NCBI GenBank assembly: GCA_951640165.1
Contig: OX621236.1
Span: 29,690,948-29,754,947 of the forward strand
Length of the DNA: 64,000 nucleotides
Direction of reading: 5' to 3'
Source of the DNA: Pseudoips prasinana
Taxonomy: Eukaryota > Arthropoda > Insecta > Lepidoptera > Nolidae
This document shows positions 1 to 11,288 of the stretch, piece by piece. The notes beneath the pieces are model-generated. The model was given only the letters and a program-made list of their open reading frames with translations, had not been told where the DNA came from and did not search any database. Every line of letters begins with the position of its first letter. The first letter of the stretch is position 1. The position numbers and the translations under genes were made by a program.

Positions 1-488
1 GTAAGACACCGCATGTCACCGCGTGGCAAACAGAGAAACTTGATACAAGCCTATAAAATCAAGTCATCAAATGTCAACATGGATTTGATGTTTCACAAAA
101 AGCCAACCTGAATCCATCTTGCAATCGTAAGACGCCGCAAGTCACCACTTGGCAAACGGAGAGACTTGAACAAAGCCTATAAAATCATGTCATCAAATAG
201 CAACATGGATTTGATGTTACACAAAAAGCAAACTTGAATCCATTTTGCAATCGTAAGATACCGCAAGTCACCACGTGGCAAACAGAGAGACTTGATCAAA
301 GCCTATAAAATCATGTCATCAAATGGCAACATGGATTTGATGTTTCACAAAACGCAATCCATCTTGCTATCGTAAGACACCGCAAGTCACCACGTGGCAA
401 ACAGAGAGACTTGATCGAAGCCATCAAAAAACATGTCATGAATTGGTATCCTGGATTTTATGTTTCACAAAAAGAAAACCTGAACGCC
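1..488. repeat. Tandem satellite, 4 units of about 119-126 bp, cut by the left edge
   Basis: Units start at GTAAGAC/GTAAGAT at 1, 127, 253 and 372, giving periods of 126, 126 and 119. Each carries GGCAAACRGAGAGACTTGA, AGCCTATAAAATCA and ATGGATTTGATGTT. Units 1-3 are very similar; unit 4 is more divergent and fades out near 488. The array probably continues left of the window. Confidence 0.9.
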
Positions 489-499
489 TAGTAATAAAT

Positions 500-770
500 A
501 GTGATCCTAGCCGAGTTTCGTTAACCGTTCTCATAATTAACATAAACTAGCCGACTTGGCAGGACATATTATAGTGCATAAATGTACACACCTACTCGTA
601 CACCTACAAACACAGGCACTCTCTGTATGTAATAATCCGATATCACGGTTGTCCGACGTTGCAGGGAAGAGATTATGCGCAGGGCTGATATCTTTACGCG
701 GTCCCGAGGCATGGGCATATTACGCGGCTCCTGCTACTGGATGTCTCTCTTACCCGAAAAATCCCGATAA
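500..770 (+). repeat. Decayed LINE-type repeat, family E, copy 1
   Basis: Shares blocks with 46520-46770: CCTAGCCGA.TTTCG, GGACATATTATAGTGC, CAAACACAGG and CCGAGGCATGGG. The blocks are in the same order and at similar spacing. No intact frame; the 100-codon open frame across it is a by-product. Class uncertain, probably a non-LTR 3' part. Confidence 0.5.
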
Positions 771-1008
771 AGGTTTTGAGCCCACGACTTTAGACAGAAG
801 GTGCAGTAGCACCCTATGGAACCATGGGCACTGTCCCATGTATTTTTTAGACTTATGATTTTGGGTTTTTAGGTATACATATCTTTATCGTATGGCCTAA
901 CAAGTCAAATGAGTGTGACTTGAGTCTATATGTAGGTACTGCCATACTATCGCGACTACTGACTAGTGTGGACAATAATCCCATGCATTAAGTATGATTA
1001 TTGTCGCG

Positions 1009-1105
1009 GGTAGCCGCTGGATGCGGACAGCGGAGGACCGGCTATTATGGAGATCCTTGGGGGAAGTCTTTGTCCAGCAGTAGACGTCTTTCGGCTGATA
1101 TGAAA
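1009..1105 (+). repeat. RTE-type LINE 3' fragment
   Basis: Plus-strand sequence that translates with shifts to a Trp-Met-Arg...Trp-Arg-Ser-Leu-Gly...Gln-Gln...Thr-Ser-Phe-Gly tail, the C-terminus I know from lepidopteran RTE-type reverse transcriptases. It ends in GTCTTTCGGCTGATATGA. The same tail recurs in about ten places in this window. Confidence 0.6.
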
Positions 1106-1125
1106 GTACGATTATACCTTTACCG

Positions 1126-1260
1126 TTTGTGCAGTGGTTACCCTAGTGCCAGAGTGATTCAAGCCTCTCAGAAATTACATTTTAAAGTCTAAATTTGGCG
1201 GTGATGTATCTATAAACTGACCGCGTGCCTATATGCTTATCCTCGCTGATCACTTATGCA
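1126..1260 (+). repeat. Repeat family F fragment, copy 1
   Basis: Contains GTGCAGTGGTTACCCTAGTG and a later CTGACCGCG...GATCACTTA block, matched in order at 14628-14830. It follows the RTE fragment directly. Class unknown. Confidence 0.4.
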
Positions 1261-1335
1261 GAGAGAAATTATTCGTTTTAATTTTGTATTAGTAATTGAT
1301 TTAATATTCTACATCGTCGCATACTGAGATACTAG

Positions 1336-1590
1336 AATATAATGTCCTGGGACATTATTTACACACATGATCCCAAACTAAGCAAAGTTTGTTCTATGGA
1401 AACCAGACAACTGATATACTTACTACATATACTACTTTTCTTCTTAAAATATATACTTATATAGATAATTACGCCTAGACCCAGGACAAACGGACATGTT
1501 TTTGCGCAAAAATATATGTCCTGGGTGGGAATCGAACCCACAACCGCCGGCGTGAAAAGCAAGCATTTGTCAACCACGCCAACAGGCCCG
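1336..1590 (-). mobile_element. SINE-A copy 1, near full length
   Basis: tRNA-derived SINE read on the minus strand: head GGCGTGGTTGACAAATGCTT, B box GGTTCGATTCCC, body ending GTCCCAGGACATTATAT. The head's loop resembles tRNA-Glu(TTC), which is only a suggestion. It explains the 101-codon open frame across it. Confidence 0.8.
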
Positions 1591-2646
1591 TCAAACAAAA
1601 CGATTTCTGATACGTAATTTTTTGTTTGGTAATGAATACAAAAATAAAATAAAATATAAATCATGATTATCTAGTTATAGCTATAGAGAAGTAAATTGTT
1701 GATCTAAAACGGAACTATGACATGGGTACATAAAATATTAATTCGCAAAAAAGTTCCGTACGAAATATGCATCCACAGTAAATATATATTAATTCTGACG
1801 AAAATAAAAATAAACTTTTAAAAGTCATGTTACATTAGCTGAGTACAGTTGTAATAAAATTAATAAAAAAAGGTAATTTATCAAATGACTTACCTTTAGA
1901 TATTGCTTTCATTGACATTTAATATTTGATTTATTAGACAACACCCGTTTAATCTATCTTTAAATGTCATTCATGTAAAATGTTCCGCACTATTGTAGAT
2001 ACCGTAACCAAATACCAAACAAAAAAACTAAATTCTAGCAATAAAGCTCTTAGATATAATTTATTACAGAAATAAAAAATCATCAATTTTTCTGCTATCT
2101 CAAAATATAGAGGTACCAATCTGATCTAATTTTAATGAGCAAGTAGGTGCACAACAAAAGATTGGCTACGCTAATGCCAGATTGCATCACTAGCCAGAGT
2201 TAGGACTGCAAAATTGCTATACAACGGAATAATCCGGCTCGCAATCCGCTTATTAAAACCCAACCAAAACTGAAATGGCATTTGCAATATAATGATTAGT
2301 TAAATGATAAGCCGCGCGACCGGAGCGTCCTTGTGGGAATCCTGTGTCTCTGACGTATAATTTGGAAGGTTCGCTATAACCGATTAGTTTGATTCTCGGT
2401 TCTCGGTAGCTACGCGAGCCATGCGCAGAACCCGAGCATTATGTCATTAGAGATGTGTGTACACACATACGGAATTTTAATATGGTTTAACTGTCGATAG
2501 GAAAATCGATTGGTAGATTCGATTTTACATGTTACCGTAGCAACGGTCCTTTAGAAGAAAGCCGAAACTTAATACTTTAGTTTATATAAATTTTTATAAT
2601 CAGTATTTTATAGCTATGAAGTTGTTTAAAACGTTTATATTTACGA

Positions 2647-2978
2647 CTAGCTGTGCCCCGCGGTTTTACCCGCGTTAAATGTTATAATTACTACAGCTTA
2701 TTATATATACTTTAATTATCACAGCTCCTCCCCCGAAGGTGATAGCGTGATAATATGTAGCCTATATGTTGACCCGACGTCTTAGTAACATTCATGCTAA
2801 ATTTGAAGTAAATCCATGCAGTACTTTTTGAGTTTAGCCCGGACAAACATACAGACAAAAATCCTAAAAACTATAGTTTTGGCCTTGATATCGATTATAG
2901 ATCACGGCCCAAGAATCCTTTTAAAAAAATATTCAATTTACAGTTTTGACTTTCCTACGATTTTATTATATGTATAGA
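2647..2978 (-). mobile_element. Non-autonomous Helitron, family H1, copy 1
   Basis: Read on the minus strand it begins TCTATACATATAATAAAA and ends GGGGCACAGCTAG, with a CGCGG-GTAAAA-CCGCG hairpin about 8 bases before the end. It sits between A and T. The body matches the copies at 51447-51751 and 60622-60941. About 332 bp, non-coding. Confidence 0.8.
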
Positions 2979-3075
2979 TGATACTGAAGGTATCTTACAA
3001 GGCAAATAAATGGTACAAAACTGATCACTAAAGTTCTGCAATTATTTTGTTTGAATTCTGCCTAAATTAGCAATA

Positions 3076-3232
3076 TACCTACGTAATGTATGTATAGTAT
3101 GTATATCTACGTAAGATATATGTATAGAGTATGTATACCTACGTAAGATATATGTATAGAGTATGTATACCTACGTAAGATATATGTACAGAGTATGTAT
3201 ACCTACGTAATATACTTGTAGTATGTATGTAA
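3076..3232. repeat. Minisatellite, about 32 bp unit, 4-5 copies
   Basis: Repeats of ACCTACGTAAGATATATG followed by TATAGAGTATGTAT. The middle units are nearly identical; the outer ones lack the AGA/GAGT part. Confidence 0.85.
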
Positions 3233-3735
3233 ACCCACCTAAAATATCGATTAATATTATCCTTACACTCAATAAGATTGTTTAGGTTGCTTGATAAATA
3301 AAATATTCATGCACATGCACTAATATCCGCTCTCCGCTTGAACTATCCGATCCGTAAGTGATCGTTTAAGTGACGCACCTAAGCACGTCTGTCATTCTCT
3401 AGATCGGTTGCCGTCAAAGTGGTTCAATTTCTGATCATCTCCGTGCTTAGGAGAGAATATTAAGCAGTCCGGTCCCAGTTGTTGTCATTAGACATCAGTT
3501 TTTAAGCCGTCTCAGAGGTCTACTGGATGGCTTACGAAATAATAGAAGAAATTACTATTACTGATGTACTAAATTACCTATATATTTACATGTATTATCG
3601 AAATCCTAATATAAACTAAATTCAATAAAAGGACCAGCGCTGCATATGTTGGAGCTATATCGGAGAAGGGATTGAGATCCGCACAAATAAATGTGTAATT
3701 TATGTAGAATAATATATAATTATTCTACATAAATA

Positions 3736-3800
3736 TATCATCATCATATCAGCCGAAAGACGTCCACAGCTGGACAAAGGCCTCCCCAAGGATCTCCTCT
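3736..3800 (-). repeat. RTE-type LINE 3' fragment
   Basis: Short piece with ATCATATCAGCCGAAAGACG and GGACAAAGGCCTCC, the reverse-oriented end of the same LINE family as 30419-30628. Confidence 0.6.
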
Positions 3801-4755
3801 ACATAAATATATAATCTGTGTTAAATGTATTCTTTTCAATAAGATTATTTGGGTTACTTCTATATATTTATGAATTTATAACTTCTATGAAATTCAAAAT
3901 GTTAGGAGCAAGATTAATTAGATTTTCAGACAATCTTCCAATCCTATATTATAATGTGATCCGGTAAAGTATGGAAACGATAGACCACAACTTTTTTGGA
4001 GTTTTAGTAATTTTGTGTTATATATTCCTTATATTATATGTAATATTCATGACATTTAGAATGAAAATAGATTATAACTTAAATTAACACATAAGCTACC
4101 ATGTATTTCAAAATCACGTGTAGGCAAGTATAATCACTGCGGAGCGCAACTGTATGTAGGTAGGTACTGTGTATTTTATTGTAAACATACAATAAAAGAT
4201 CGGTATTCAATAGTTATACGAGTAATAAAAATCGCACAATAATTTACCCATTTTGATTTTCGATGCTTTACGTAGGGACCATCGATTAAAGCTATTGTTT
4301 AAAAACTCACGCGCTGACCGTCCAAGTAATTTATATCCTTTTGTTAAACACTAAATATTCTGTGTAAGTACATTTTGTTTTGTCATTTTAACGTATTTAA
4401 TCGTGCATTGGTAATTTGTATGTCTTTTAAATTACTAAACAAGCACGGAAGCGTGCAATACGGTGTCATTTTACAATCTGTCACTGGCTGCATTCGCATT
4501 ATGTTTGTAACTTGCTTTAAACACCGCTTTGAAACTATATAATTATAATTGCTCCGTGGGGCTTGTGTGCGTGTCTCGTTTATGAGACATTACAATGTAT
4601 TTTTTTAATAGCCTGAATGAATGTGTGACCATAGAGTTAAGGCCTCTCTATTAATTGCAGTTATATGATACGAACTTATGCCAAGTTTCATATAACTCAG
4701 TAGGAGTACCTGTTATATAAAAATAAAATAAAAGGTAAACTTACACAATACTTTT

Positions 4756-5044
4756 GGAACGAAGTTCCTTATATCGCGTTGTGAAAGGGGGCTAGACGGA
4801 AAAAAATCTTACGAAAAGTTGCCACGACACTTTTTGCAGCTGTGCGGCGTGCGCATGTTTCTCTGTCTGTCTCTCTCTCTCTCTCTCTCTTATAGAAAGC
4901 AAGCCAGATATTTTCATTTCTATTTCGCATTGAACAGTGTGGTGTCGCGACGGTTATTTTTGTTGAGTGTATACAGGTTTTTGGTACATAATAAATAATA
5001 AGAAATAACTTCGTTCTATCCGGGTGTCCCTTGACACCTCTCAA
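4756..5044. mobile_element. Repeat family Q, copy 1 (near-terminal inverted repeat, about 290 bp)
   Basis: Starts GGAACGAAGTTCCTTAT and near its right end has ATAACTTCGTTC, an imperfect inverted match. It then continues 30 bp to ACACCTCTCAAG. The same sequence recurs at 30133-30412 at high identity. Inside is a (TC)n run at 4860-4890. Whether the inverted match is a true terminus is unclear. It produces the open frame at 4769-5044. Confidence 0.65.
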
Positions 5045-5086
5045 GTTTTATTTTTTAAGACATCGCTTGCACTACGGAATTCGATC

Positions 5087-5236
5087 ACTGTGTCGCGGAG
5101 TACTTTTCAAACATATAATAGACGGACACAAATTACATCCAGATTTAGACCAACTATTTATGGGTCATACAAATCGTTGTCCAGAAAAAGAGGCGAGGCA
5201 ACTGTGTTAACCGCTGCGCCACACGTGCGGTTTGGC
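5087..5236 (-). mobile_element. SINE-C copy 1
   Basis: On the minus strand: a tRNA-like head with GTGTGGCGCAGCGGTTAACA, a degraded B-box region, then the body with GGTCTAAATCTGGATGTAAT and a terminal CCGCGACACAG. It abuts the SINE-A fragment at 5254. Confidence 0.65.
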
Positions 5237-5253
5237 AGGCTATAATATAATAT

Positions 5254-5420
5254 GTACTATGGAAACCAGGTAACTGATATATTACATAGGTACATTTACT
5301 ACTTTTCTTTTGTAAATACATACTTATATGTATAGATAATTACACCCAAACTCTGGACAAAGTGACATGCTCATGCACACAAATATCTACCCTGGGTGGG
5401 AATCGAACCCACGACGTGCT
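5254..5420 (-). mobile_element. SINE-A copy 2, truncated at both ends
   Basis: Minus-strand SINE-A with the B box (GGTTCGATTCCCACCC) and body to CCTGGTTTCCATAGTAC. The tail and the A-box half of the head are missing. Confidence 0.7.
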
Positions 5421-5521
5421 ATTATCGGCTAATTCCCTGCATTCTAAATTTGGGGCATCCACTTGTAGTTATATACTGTAAGTGGTAAGCACATTCGCAT
5501 TCGTTTTAGAGTGATTTGCTG

Positions 5522-5597
5522 GAATTTTAGAATAAACCACCAGTTGCCAATGACAGGCATGTTCATTGACAACTGCTGATTTATTCTAAAATTTCAT
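5522..5597. repeat. Palindromic mini-element, arms about 32 bp
   Basis: Left arm GAATTTTAGAATAAACCACC..., right arm its near-perfect reverse complement ending TTATTCTAAAATTTC, around a loop near 5555-5562. A snap-back MITE is likely; class unknown. Confidence 0.6.
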
Positions 5598-6825
5598 TAC
5601 CAGTTACTACATAAATACATATGGTAGTAGGTAGTGCTACCAACTCCACTTGGGGTTTTCATCTCCTCAATGACTACGGTTCGAATTTATTATCTTACGT
5701 ATCTACGTATTATCTACGTTATAAATTAGTAAGTAAGAGTCGTCCTATACCTAATATGTACTCAATAATGTATGAAAATGTTGTTAATAAAATGTATGAT
5801 TTGTTCAAAATCATCTATTTGCAACAGTTAGAACTTGTTTCAATGGCCTATTTTCAATGTCAACTTGAACTAACTGTACTGTGAAATTATGGTCATTATA
5901 ATTTGTAGAAGAAAACAAAATTTTATGTTCGTTTATTAAATTAAGAATGGTTTTAGAGAATGGCTACTTTATATTTGATTGTGTATGACGAATATTTTAC
6001 CCGCTCGCCGAAGCACGGGAGCGACACCTGCAAAGAGCTGCTGCGAAACACTTTTCCTACTAAATAAATCACAACACACTTTCTTTAATTGAAACCTACG
6101 ACCTCGTCAACTTAACGGAAAGAGAAGAGACTTACCTAGACGGAATTTCACGACGTGTGATCCGATCCTTGTGTCAGTGAGAGGCACCGTTTAAACAAAT
6201 GATACGAAATTACAAGCAACGCTAACCGTTTAGTCACTAACCGATTATTCACACAAACGTGCCGGTTTCAGTTTACAATATTGCCGATATAGCTGTTTTT
6301 CAACTACATTAAGGGCATTTTTTTTAATACTACAGTCGCTTAACATCTAACACCTCATAACCAACGTTTACTTCTATAAGTTTGACATGTTATTAGTGTG
6401 CATAGGTATATAAAAGTATGCACCGTAGGTATGTTAGATCACATTTGAAAGCTAAAGTTGAAGTAAATTTCTATGCTTTAATCCAAACATAAAACACGAC
6501 GTATATATATGTTGTTATGAAGATAAAGGCAAACAATTGCTGGCCGAAAATATTGATCGATTTGATGGACGCGATTTTAAAACTTAAGCGGTGACATAAT
6601 TAAATTTACCTAGACTCTACACTTATTTTAAACACTTTCGTTAATATTTAATAAGTTATTTAGTATCGTTCAATTGTCATCGATTCGTTTAATACTTGAA
6701 CGTAGAGGTGTTGAGTCATCGAATTATCAATTCAAAGCCAGAACGAAACGAAGCATTACTTGTTGAAAAAGCAGTTTGGTTAAAACCTTCCTTAGTTTCG
6801 TCTCTAAATATGAACGCAAAAGATA

Positions 6826-6873
6826 AAAGTTGTTTTTTATATATATTTATATATATAAAAAACAACTTTTATA
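6826..6873. repeat. Palindrome in AT-rich DNA
   Basis: AAAAGTTGTTTTTTATATAT faces its reverse complement ATATATAAAAAACAACTTTT around an AT loop, then a TA-rich run continues to 6890. Confidence 0.6.
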
Positions 6874-6921
6874 TATATATATTTATATATGATAGCATAT
6901 AAGCAAACGAAAAACGATCTC

Positions 6922-7090
6922 GAGTGGCGACGACGAACTGGAAGACTCAACCTGGGCAGGTCCCCTACAAGATGGACCGTTGATCTTGTGAGGAGTCACT
7001 GGATGTAGATTGCGCAAGACCGACATTTATGGAGATTTTTGGGGAGGACATTATCCAGCAATGGGGGACTTTTGGCTGATATGATGAAGA
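6922..7090 (+). repeat. RTE-type LINE 3' fragment
   Basis: Starts GAGTGGCGACGACGAACTGG and ends TTTTGGCTGATATGATGA. It is a diverged plus-oriented copy of the LINE tail seen at 59270-59455. Confidence 0.6.
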
Positions 7091-7092
7091 AA

Positions 7093-7262
7093 AATTTTAT
7101 TTATTTATTTGAAAAATTTGTCACCTGATGGTAATTAATCAGTACCGCCTATTGACACTCGGAACACCAGAGGGACCGGAACTGCATTGCCGGTTTTTGA
7201 AATTGAATAGGCTCGCTTCAAAATGGTTTCCATTTCATACCTGATCGGAAATACCTCCACAA
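7093..7262 (-). repeat. CR1-like LINE 3' end, copy 1
   Basis: Contains GTCACCTGATGGTAATTAAT and GACACTCGGAACACCAGAGG, matching in reverse the block at 24195-24380. It is a common lepidopteran LINE 3' UTR motif. Confidence 0.55.
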
Positions 7263-8049
7263 TTATTTGATTCCACAGTGTGCTAGTGCGCAGTTAAAAG
7301 CTTTAGATTTTTAAGTTTAAATTAAAACTTACAATAACACATTGTGCATTAAAATCAACAGATAAAAATATTCTAGGTAGGTAGGTATAAGTACTTCAAA
7401 TAAAAAAAACATCCCTATCCATTTCCACTAAGTTTGGGTTGTTTGTTGGGTTGGTTTTTCACCAGACTAGGCTAATGAGGGTAGACCAACATTACAATAA
7501 AAACAGAAAAGCACCTATAAAATAAACAGTAAACAAGTCCACAGTCTATTTCCTTCACATACAATTTCATTAAAATGAACCGATTAGGAATTTTGAGGGT
7601 TTTAGAAAGCTCTGTTAGAGAATTCCAAAAGGGACACAGAGCTTCCGTTTTTTTTTTAATATTTACACTCATCACCTTTCTTGCCTTTTCTTCATTTCTA
7701 TTGAGGTCGGCTCCCAGTCAAGTCTAACGACTCTACCCACCAGAATAACAAAACAAAAACAATAGCCTATTAAATAAATAGCAAACGGATCTGTTGTCTG
7801 CACTAGCCGAACAGCATAAGCTGTTATTACAGAATACGTCATTAGGTAATCGCAATGGATTGCACGTTGTGGCGACTAAACACCGATAAACGACATTCTG
7901 TCGGGCCCGGCTTCTTGAGAATTCAGTATCGTAAACGAACAACATATTAAAACAAAACTATCGATGAATCATGCCATGAATCAGTTGGTAATAGTATTTC
8001 TATTATTGTTCGCTTATAGCTAGTTGATTTTAATGGTCCGTAAACGATC

Positions 8050-8305
8050 GACAAGCTCTTAGGTGCGCTGTCTGCTTATAGATGGGTGACCGTGAAAATC
8101 AACGTAATATAGAGGGCAGTTTAAGTTGACGATGCCGCCGTAGTCATTAGACAAGAGTCGTTATGTTATAGTTCGGACACCACTAGCTATACTCTATATT
8201 GCCTACTGTTCCCTTTAAAGTGCTATAGTAGCAAGTGGTTTGAGCCAAGTGAGAATTCTAATTGGTGGCTTGAACCACTCTTACACTAAACTATAAAACA
8301 AATGT
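8050..8305. repeat. Unclassified repeat-like segment with inverted match
   Basis: AGTGGTTTGAGCCA (about 8234) faces TGGCTTGAACCACT (about 8266). The motif is related to the GTGGTTCAAGCCAC part of repeat F at 14650. Otherwise unrecognised. Confidence 0.3.
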
Positions 8306-9289
8306 TCCTGTATTCAATTGAGCACTCTAGAAAAATTGTGTTTTAGATTGTCTTTTGTTTTTATATCATAAAATTTAAGTACATGGATATATTATTGTAA
8401 TACAGGAATGTAAGTTGGATGTCTGTTTCGCAATGATTCTGATGTTATGGCTCAATGATTTGTTGAAAAATGCAATGATACTTATGCAAGTAACAGAACA
8501 GCACGCAAAGCCTTTTTTATGAGATCAAGTGAGCTAAAAACATTATAATTCTATATTTACCGATCTAACTATAATATGAGTAATAAATCGACCATTATTT
8601 TCCGTTGAAGCAACTGAGAAACGCAGCCAAAAACTCAGTAAGAATCCTTTTTGAAATTTCGATTAAAATACCCTTTTATCTTTTCTTTATATTTGTTCAT
8701 TTCGAGCTTTATATTAGCTATGGTTTTTGCTGAGCGCATACTAGTAGCGCTGTTATCTCTTTTGTTGACTTTGTAAGCGAATCAGTTTGAATTCAATATA
8801 TCTGCGATAATCAAATATAAGATCCCAAACTGACTTTATAAGAAAATCCTCAAATTTCCATATTTCAATATTCTATCATGTCAAAGACATGATAAAAGAT
8901 TGCTCATTGCACGATTCGTTTTTAATCTGACCCAACCAATGCTGAAAATTAATTATACATATATTTTTTCACTAACAGTTGGTATTGAAGAACTTTTATA
9001 AGCGAAAATTACAATTATATTATTTGGTATTTATGTATAGCAATAGACAGTATTTATGTTGCTTACATATAAATTTATATTTATTCTTCCACCTTTATGT
9101 TTACAATTTCCCAAAATTTATCATAAAAGTTTGATGGGTTTTAAAGTGTATAAAAGTGGCATAAGATTTCCAAACCTCTGCGCCTTTGATGGTTGCCTAA
9201 ATATGGCTTTTAACCGCCATTTTTTATGGCAAAATTAGGAAGCTATTTGAAAACAATTAACTAAACACACAGGGCGAATAAAACGATGT

Positions 9290-9400
9290 CGGCGGGTGAT
9301 TAATAAGAGGTGTGTGCGGCGCCGGTGCGGCAGTGACTTGCGCGCTCTTTGTGCCGCCTGCGCCCGCGCCGACGCTCTCACGGTGGTGATACTCTGAGAG
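9290..9400. promoter_or_regulatory. GC-rich island, candidate regulatory element
   Basis: An isolated GC/CpG-rich patch (GCGGCGCCGGTGCGGCAGTG and neighbours) flanked by TAAT-type homeodomain sites such as GTGATTAATAAGAG. It matches none of the repeats in the window and has no convincing frame. Regulatory function is inferred only from composition and position in BarH1 intron 2. Confidence 0.25.
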
Positions 9401-9580
9401 ACAGGGAGCTAATACAGGTGCTATAAACTGTTGTAATAACTTTTAAGCTGGTTAAAGAATAATAATGTGAAGGGCTAATACAAAGTACAGAACCAAACTG
9501 TACTTTTTATTGATTTTTAAAACATAATATCGCTAACCAAATCTCTCTATTTCTCCAAATCTAAATTAAATTAAATTTTG

Positions 9581-9864
9581 AAAACCCTTGAAATACAGGG
9601 AAGTATTTGAATAGTACATTTGACTGCACGTGTGGCGCAGAGGCTAAGACCGACGCCCCGACGCTTCGTGTCGCGGGTTCGAGTCTCGCGACGGGCAACT
9701 ATTTGTGTGACCCATAAATAGTTCTTCTGAGTCTGGGTGGAATTTGTGTCCGTCAATTATATGTTTGTATAGTACCCCGCGACAGGCATTCAATTCCCTA
9801 GTCCCCTTGTCTTTTTAAACAAAAATAAAAACATTCAAATACTTCCCTGTATTTCAGGGGATTT
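9581..9864. mobile_element. Palindromic MITE split by a SINE-C insertion
   Basis: Left arm 9581-9612 (AAAACCCTTGAAATACAGGG...) and right arm 9833-9864 are near-perfect inverted repeats of about 32 bp, ending in GTATTTGAAT on each side. A SINE-C copy occupies most of the space between. Confidence 0.7.
9623..9788 (+). mobile_element. SINE-C copy 2, near full length
   Basis: Head GCACGTGTGGCGCAGAGGCT, B box GGGTTCGAGTCTC, core ACTATTTGTGTGACCC and CTGAGTCTGGGTGGAATTTG, end AGTACCCCGCGACAGG. The best reference copy of this family here. An RNA polymerase III A and B box are visible, but it is not a tRNA gene. Confidence 0.8.
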
Positions 9865-10349
9865 AAAAACTTAAAATTCACGCACTCAAATCGTATTAAA
9901 TAGGTGTCAACATATTTCTTCTCATAATCACAACGAAATTCAATAAAAATAAATCTCGAAAGTGACTCATTATTTCCGTCTAACTGATTATTTCCAGTCT
10001 TCTCCAATAATACCAGGTCGCTCTATTTTTCTCACTGGTAATACTCCCTAAATTTGGGTTTCACTAATGCAGTCGCAGTTACTATTTTTGTACGGATCCC
10101 TAAAATGCCTTCATAAAACGCCTTGATAAAACTATAACATCATTCAAAGTACAAAATTTATGTAAAATTGACAGCATTTATAGTTATTAATTCCAGGAGG
10201 CCGCAGGCACGCCTCACGTGGGAACAAAACCAGATGTGGACAATGTTGCTATTATATTTGTGTTTTCACACAAAATAGACATTATTAAGCATTAATTAAT
10301 AATTAATTTTGAGTATTTGCAAAACATTGCGTTTGCACATTTGATTGGT

Positions 10350-10413
10350 CATCATCATCCTCATCATCAGCCTGATATCATCCACTGCTGGACATAGGCC
10401 ACCCCCAAACGTT
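10350..10413 (-). repeat. LINE 3' fragment
   Basis: CATCATCAGCCTGATATCAT then CACTGCTGGACATAGGCC, the reversed end of an RTE-type LINE. Confidence 0.5.
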
Positions 10414-10535
10414 ACTATAACGTCACCATTTGTGAGAGTTATTCTTTGAACACGTTCTTTTATTGCTCGATTGATTTCAATGCTACTTTCGTCTGTAACT
10501 ACAGGGGTTTAGGTGGCGGCTGTGTTTCCTTTACG

Positions 10536-10790
10536 CAGGTATTTCCGTCCTCGTCGATCTGCACCGTCGCTCCATCTTGATGGACCAATAAATGTTGACG
10601 TGAATGTTGTACGGGTTTGTTGCCATGCGAGTTGGCGATCACTGTTAGGTGGTAGCTATAGTACATAGGTGGCGCTGCTACCCGACCACCTGGTGTATCC
10701 CTTAGTCGCCTTTTACGACACTCACAGGACCGTACGGGGTGGTTCTGTTAGTCTTTCAAGGCCGGAAACCACACGGCTATGATTGGTCAG
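10536..10790 (-). repeat. LINE-derived repeat, family H
   Basis: Contains TAGTCGCCTTTTACGACA, ACGGGGTGGTTCTGT and GGAAACCACACGGC, a block I recognise as a frequent lepidopteran non-LTR 3' region. The orientation is a guess. No intact frame. Confidence 0.45.
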
Positions 10791-11119
10791 CAGCCAGCAA
10801 TCTAACAGTATATATCTACTACATCTCAATTTCGAAGACATGTCAGTCTTTACTTAATTTGCGCGTACACGAGGATCTAACTTGAGGTACAAGTAGGATT
10901 TCGCTTGGTTATTCTGGCATGATAGTTTTTAAACCTACTTAAAAAAAGAAGGAGGTTATAAATTCGACTGTATGTTGACTAGTGATCCTGCTTTCTTTAA
11001 CTATTTTTTATTCTTCTATGTATTTTTTCTATTTAAGTGTGAGTTTACATTAAGTTAGCTTATTGTGCACCTCCCCCCGTTCCTACTCTATCTATCCACT
11101 CTGTCTATCCACTCCATAC

Positions 11120-11162
11120 TTGGTTGTCTGGAAAAATCACAGTAGCGATAAGACCGCCTTTT
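11120..11162 (+). repeat. LINE fragment, family I, copy 1
   Basis: GTCTGGAAAAATCACAGTAG then GCGATAAGACCGCCTTTTGT, matched at 62320-62355. It is cut by the palindromic MITE at 11163. Confidence 0.45.
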
Positions 11163-11288
11163 GTACAGACGCCAGCACATCAAGTTATCGCAATCTGTCA
11201 AGTTTCTCCAATTGCTTTTGTGATAAAGTTGAAAATCTATAAAATAAATTTGACAGATTGGAGTAGCTGGATGTGCTGGCGTCTGTAC
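11163..11288. mobile_element. Palindromic MITE family P, copy 1
   Basis: Starts GTACAGACGCCAGCACATCA and ends with the near reverse complement TGTGCTGGCGTCTGTAC. The arms extend about 45 bp to the AATCTGTCAA block. The interior is a short AAAGTTGAAAATCTATAAAA. No coding capacity. Confidence 0.8.

Noticed and set aside
1..488. CRISPR-like array of regular repeats
   Set aside because: Units of 119-126 bp are contiguous with no unique spacers, and the organism is an animal; it is a satellite.
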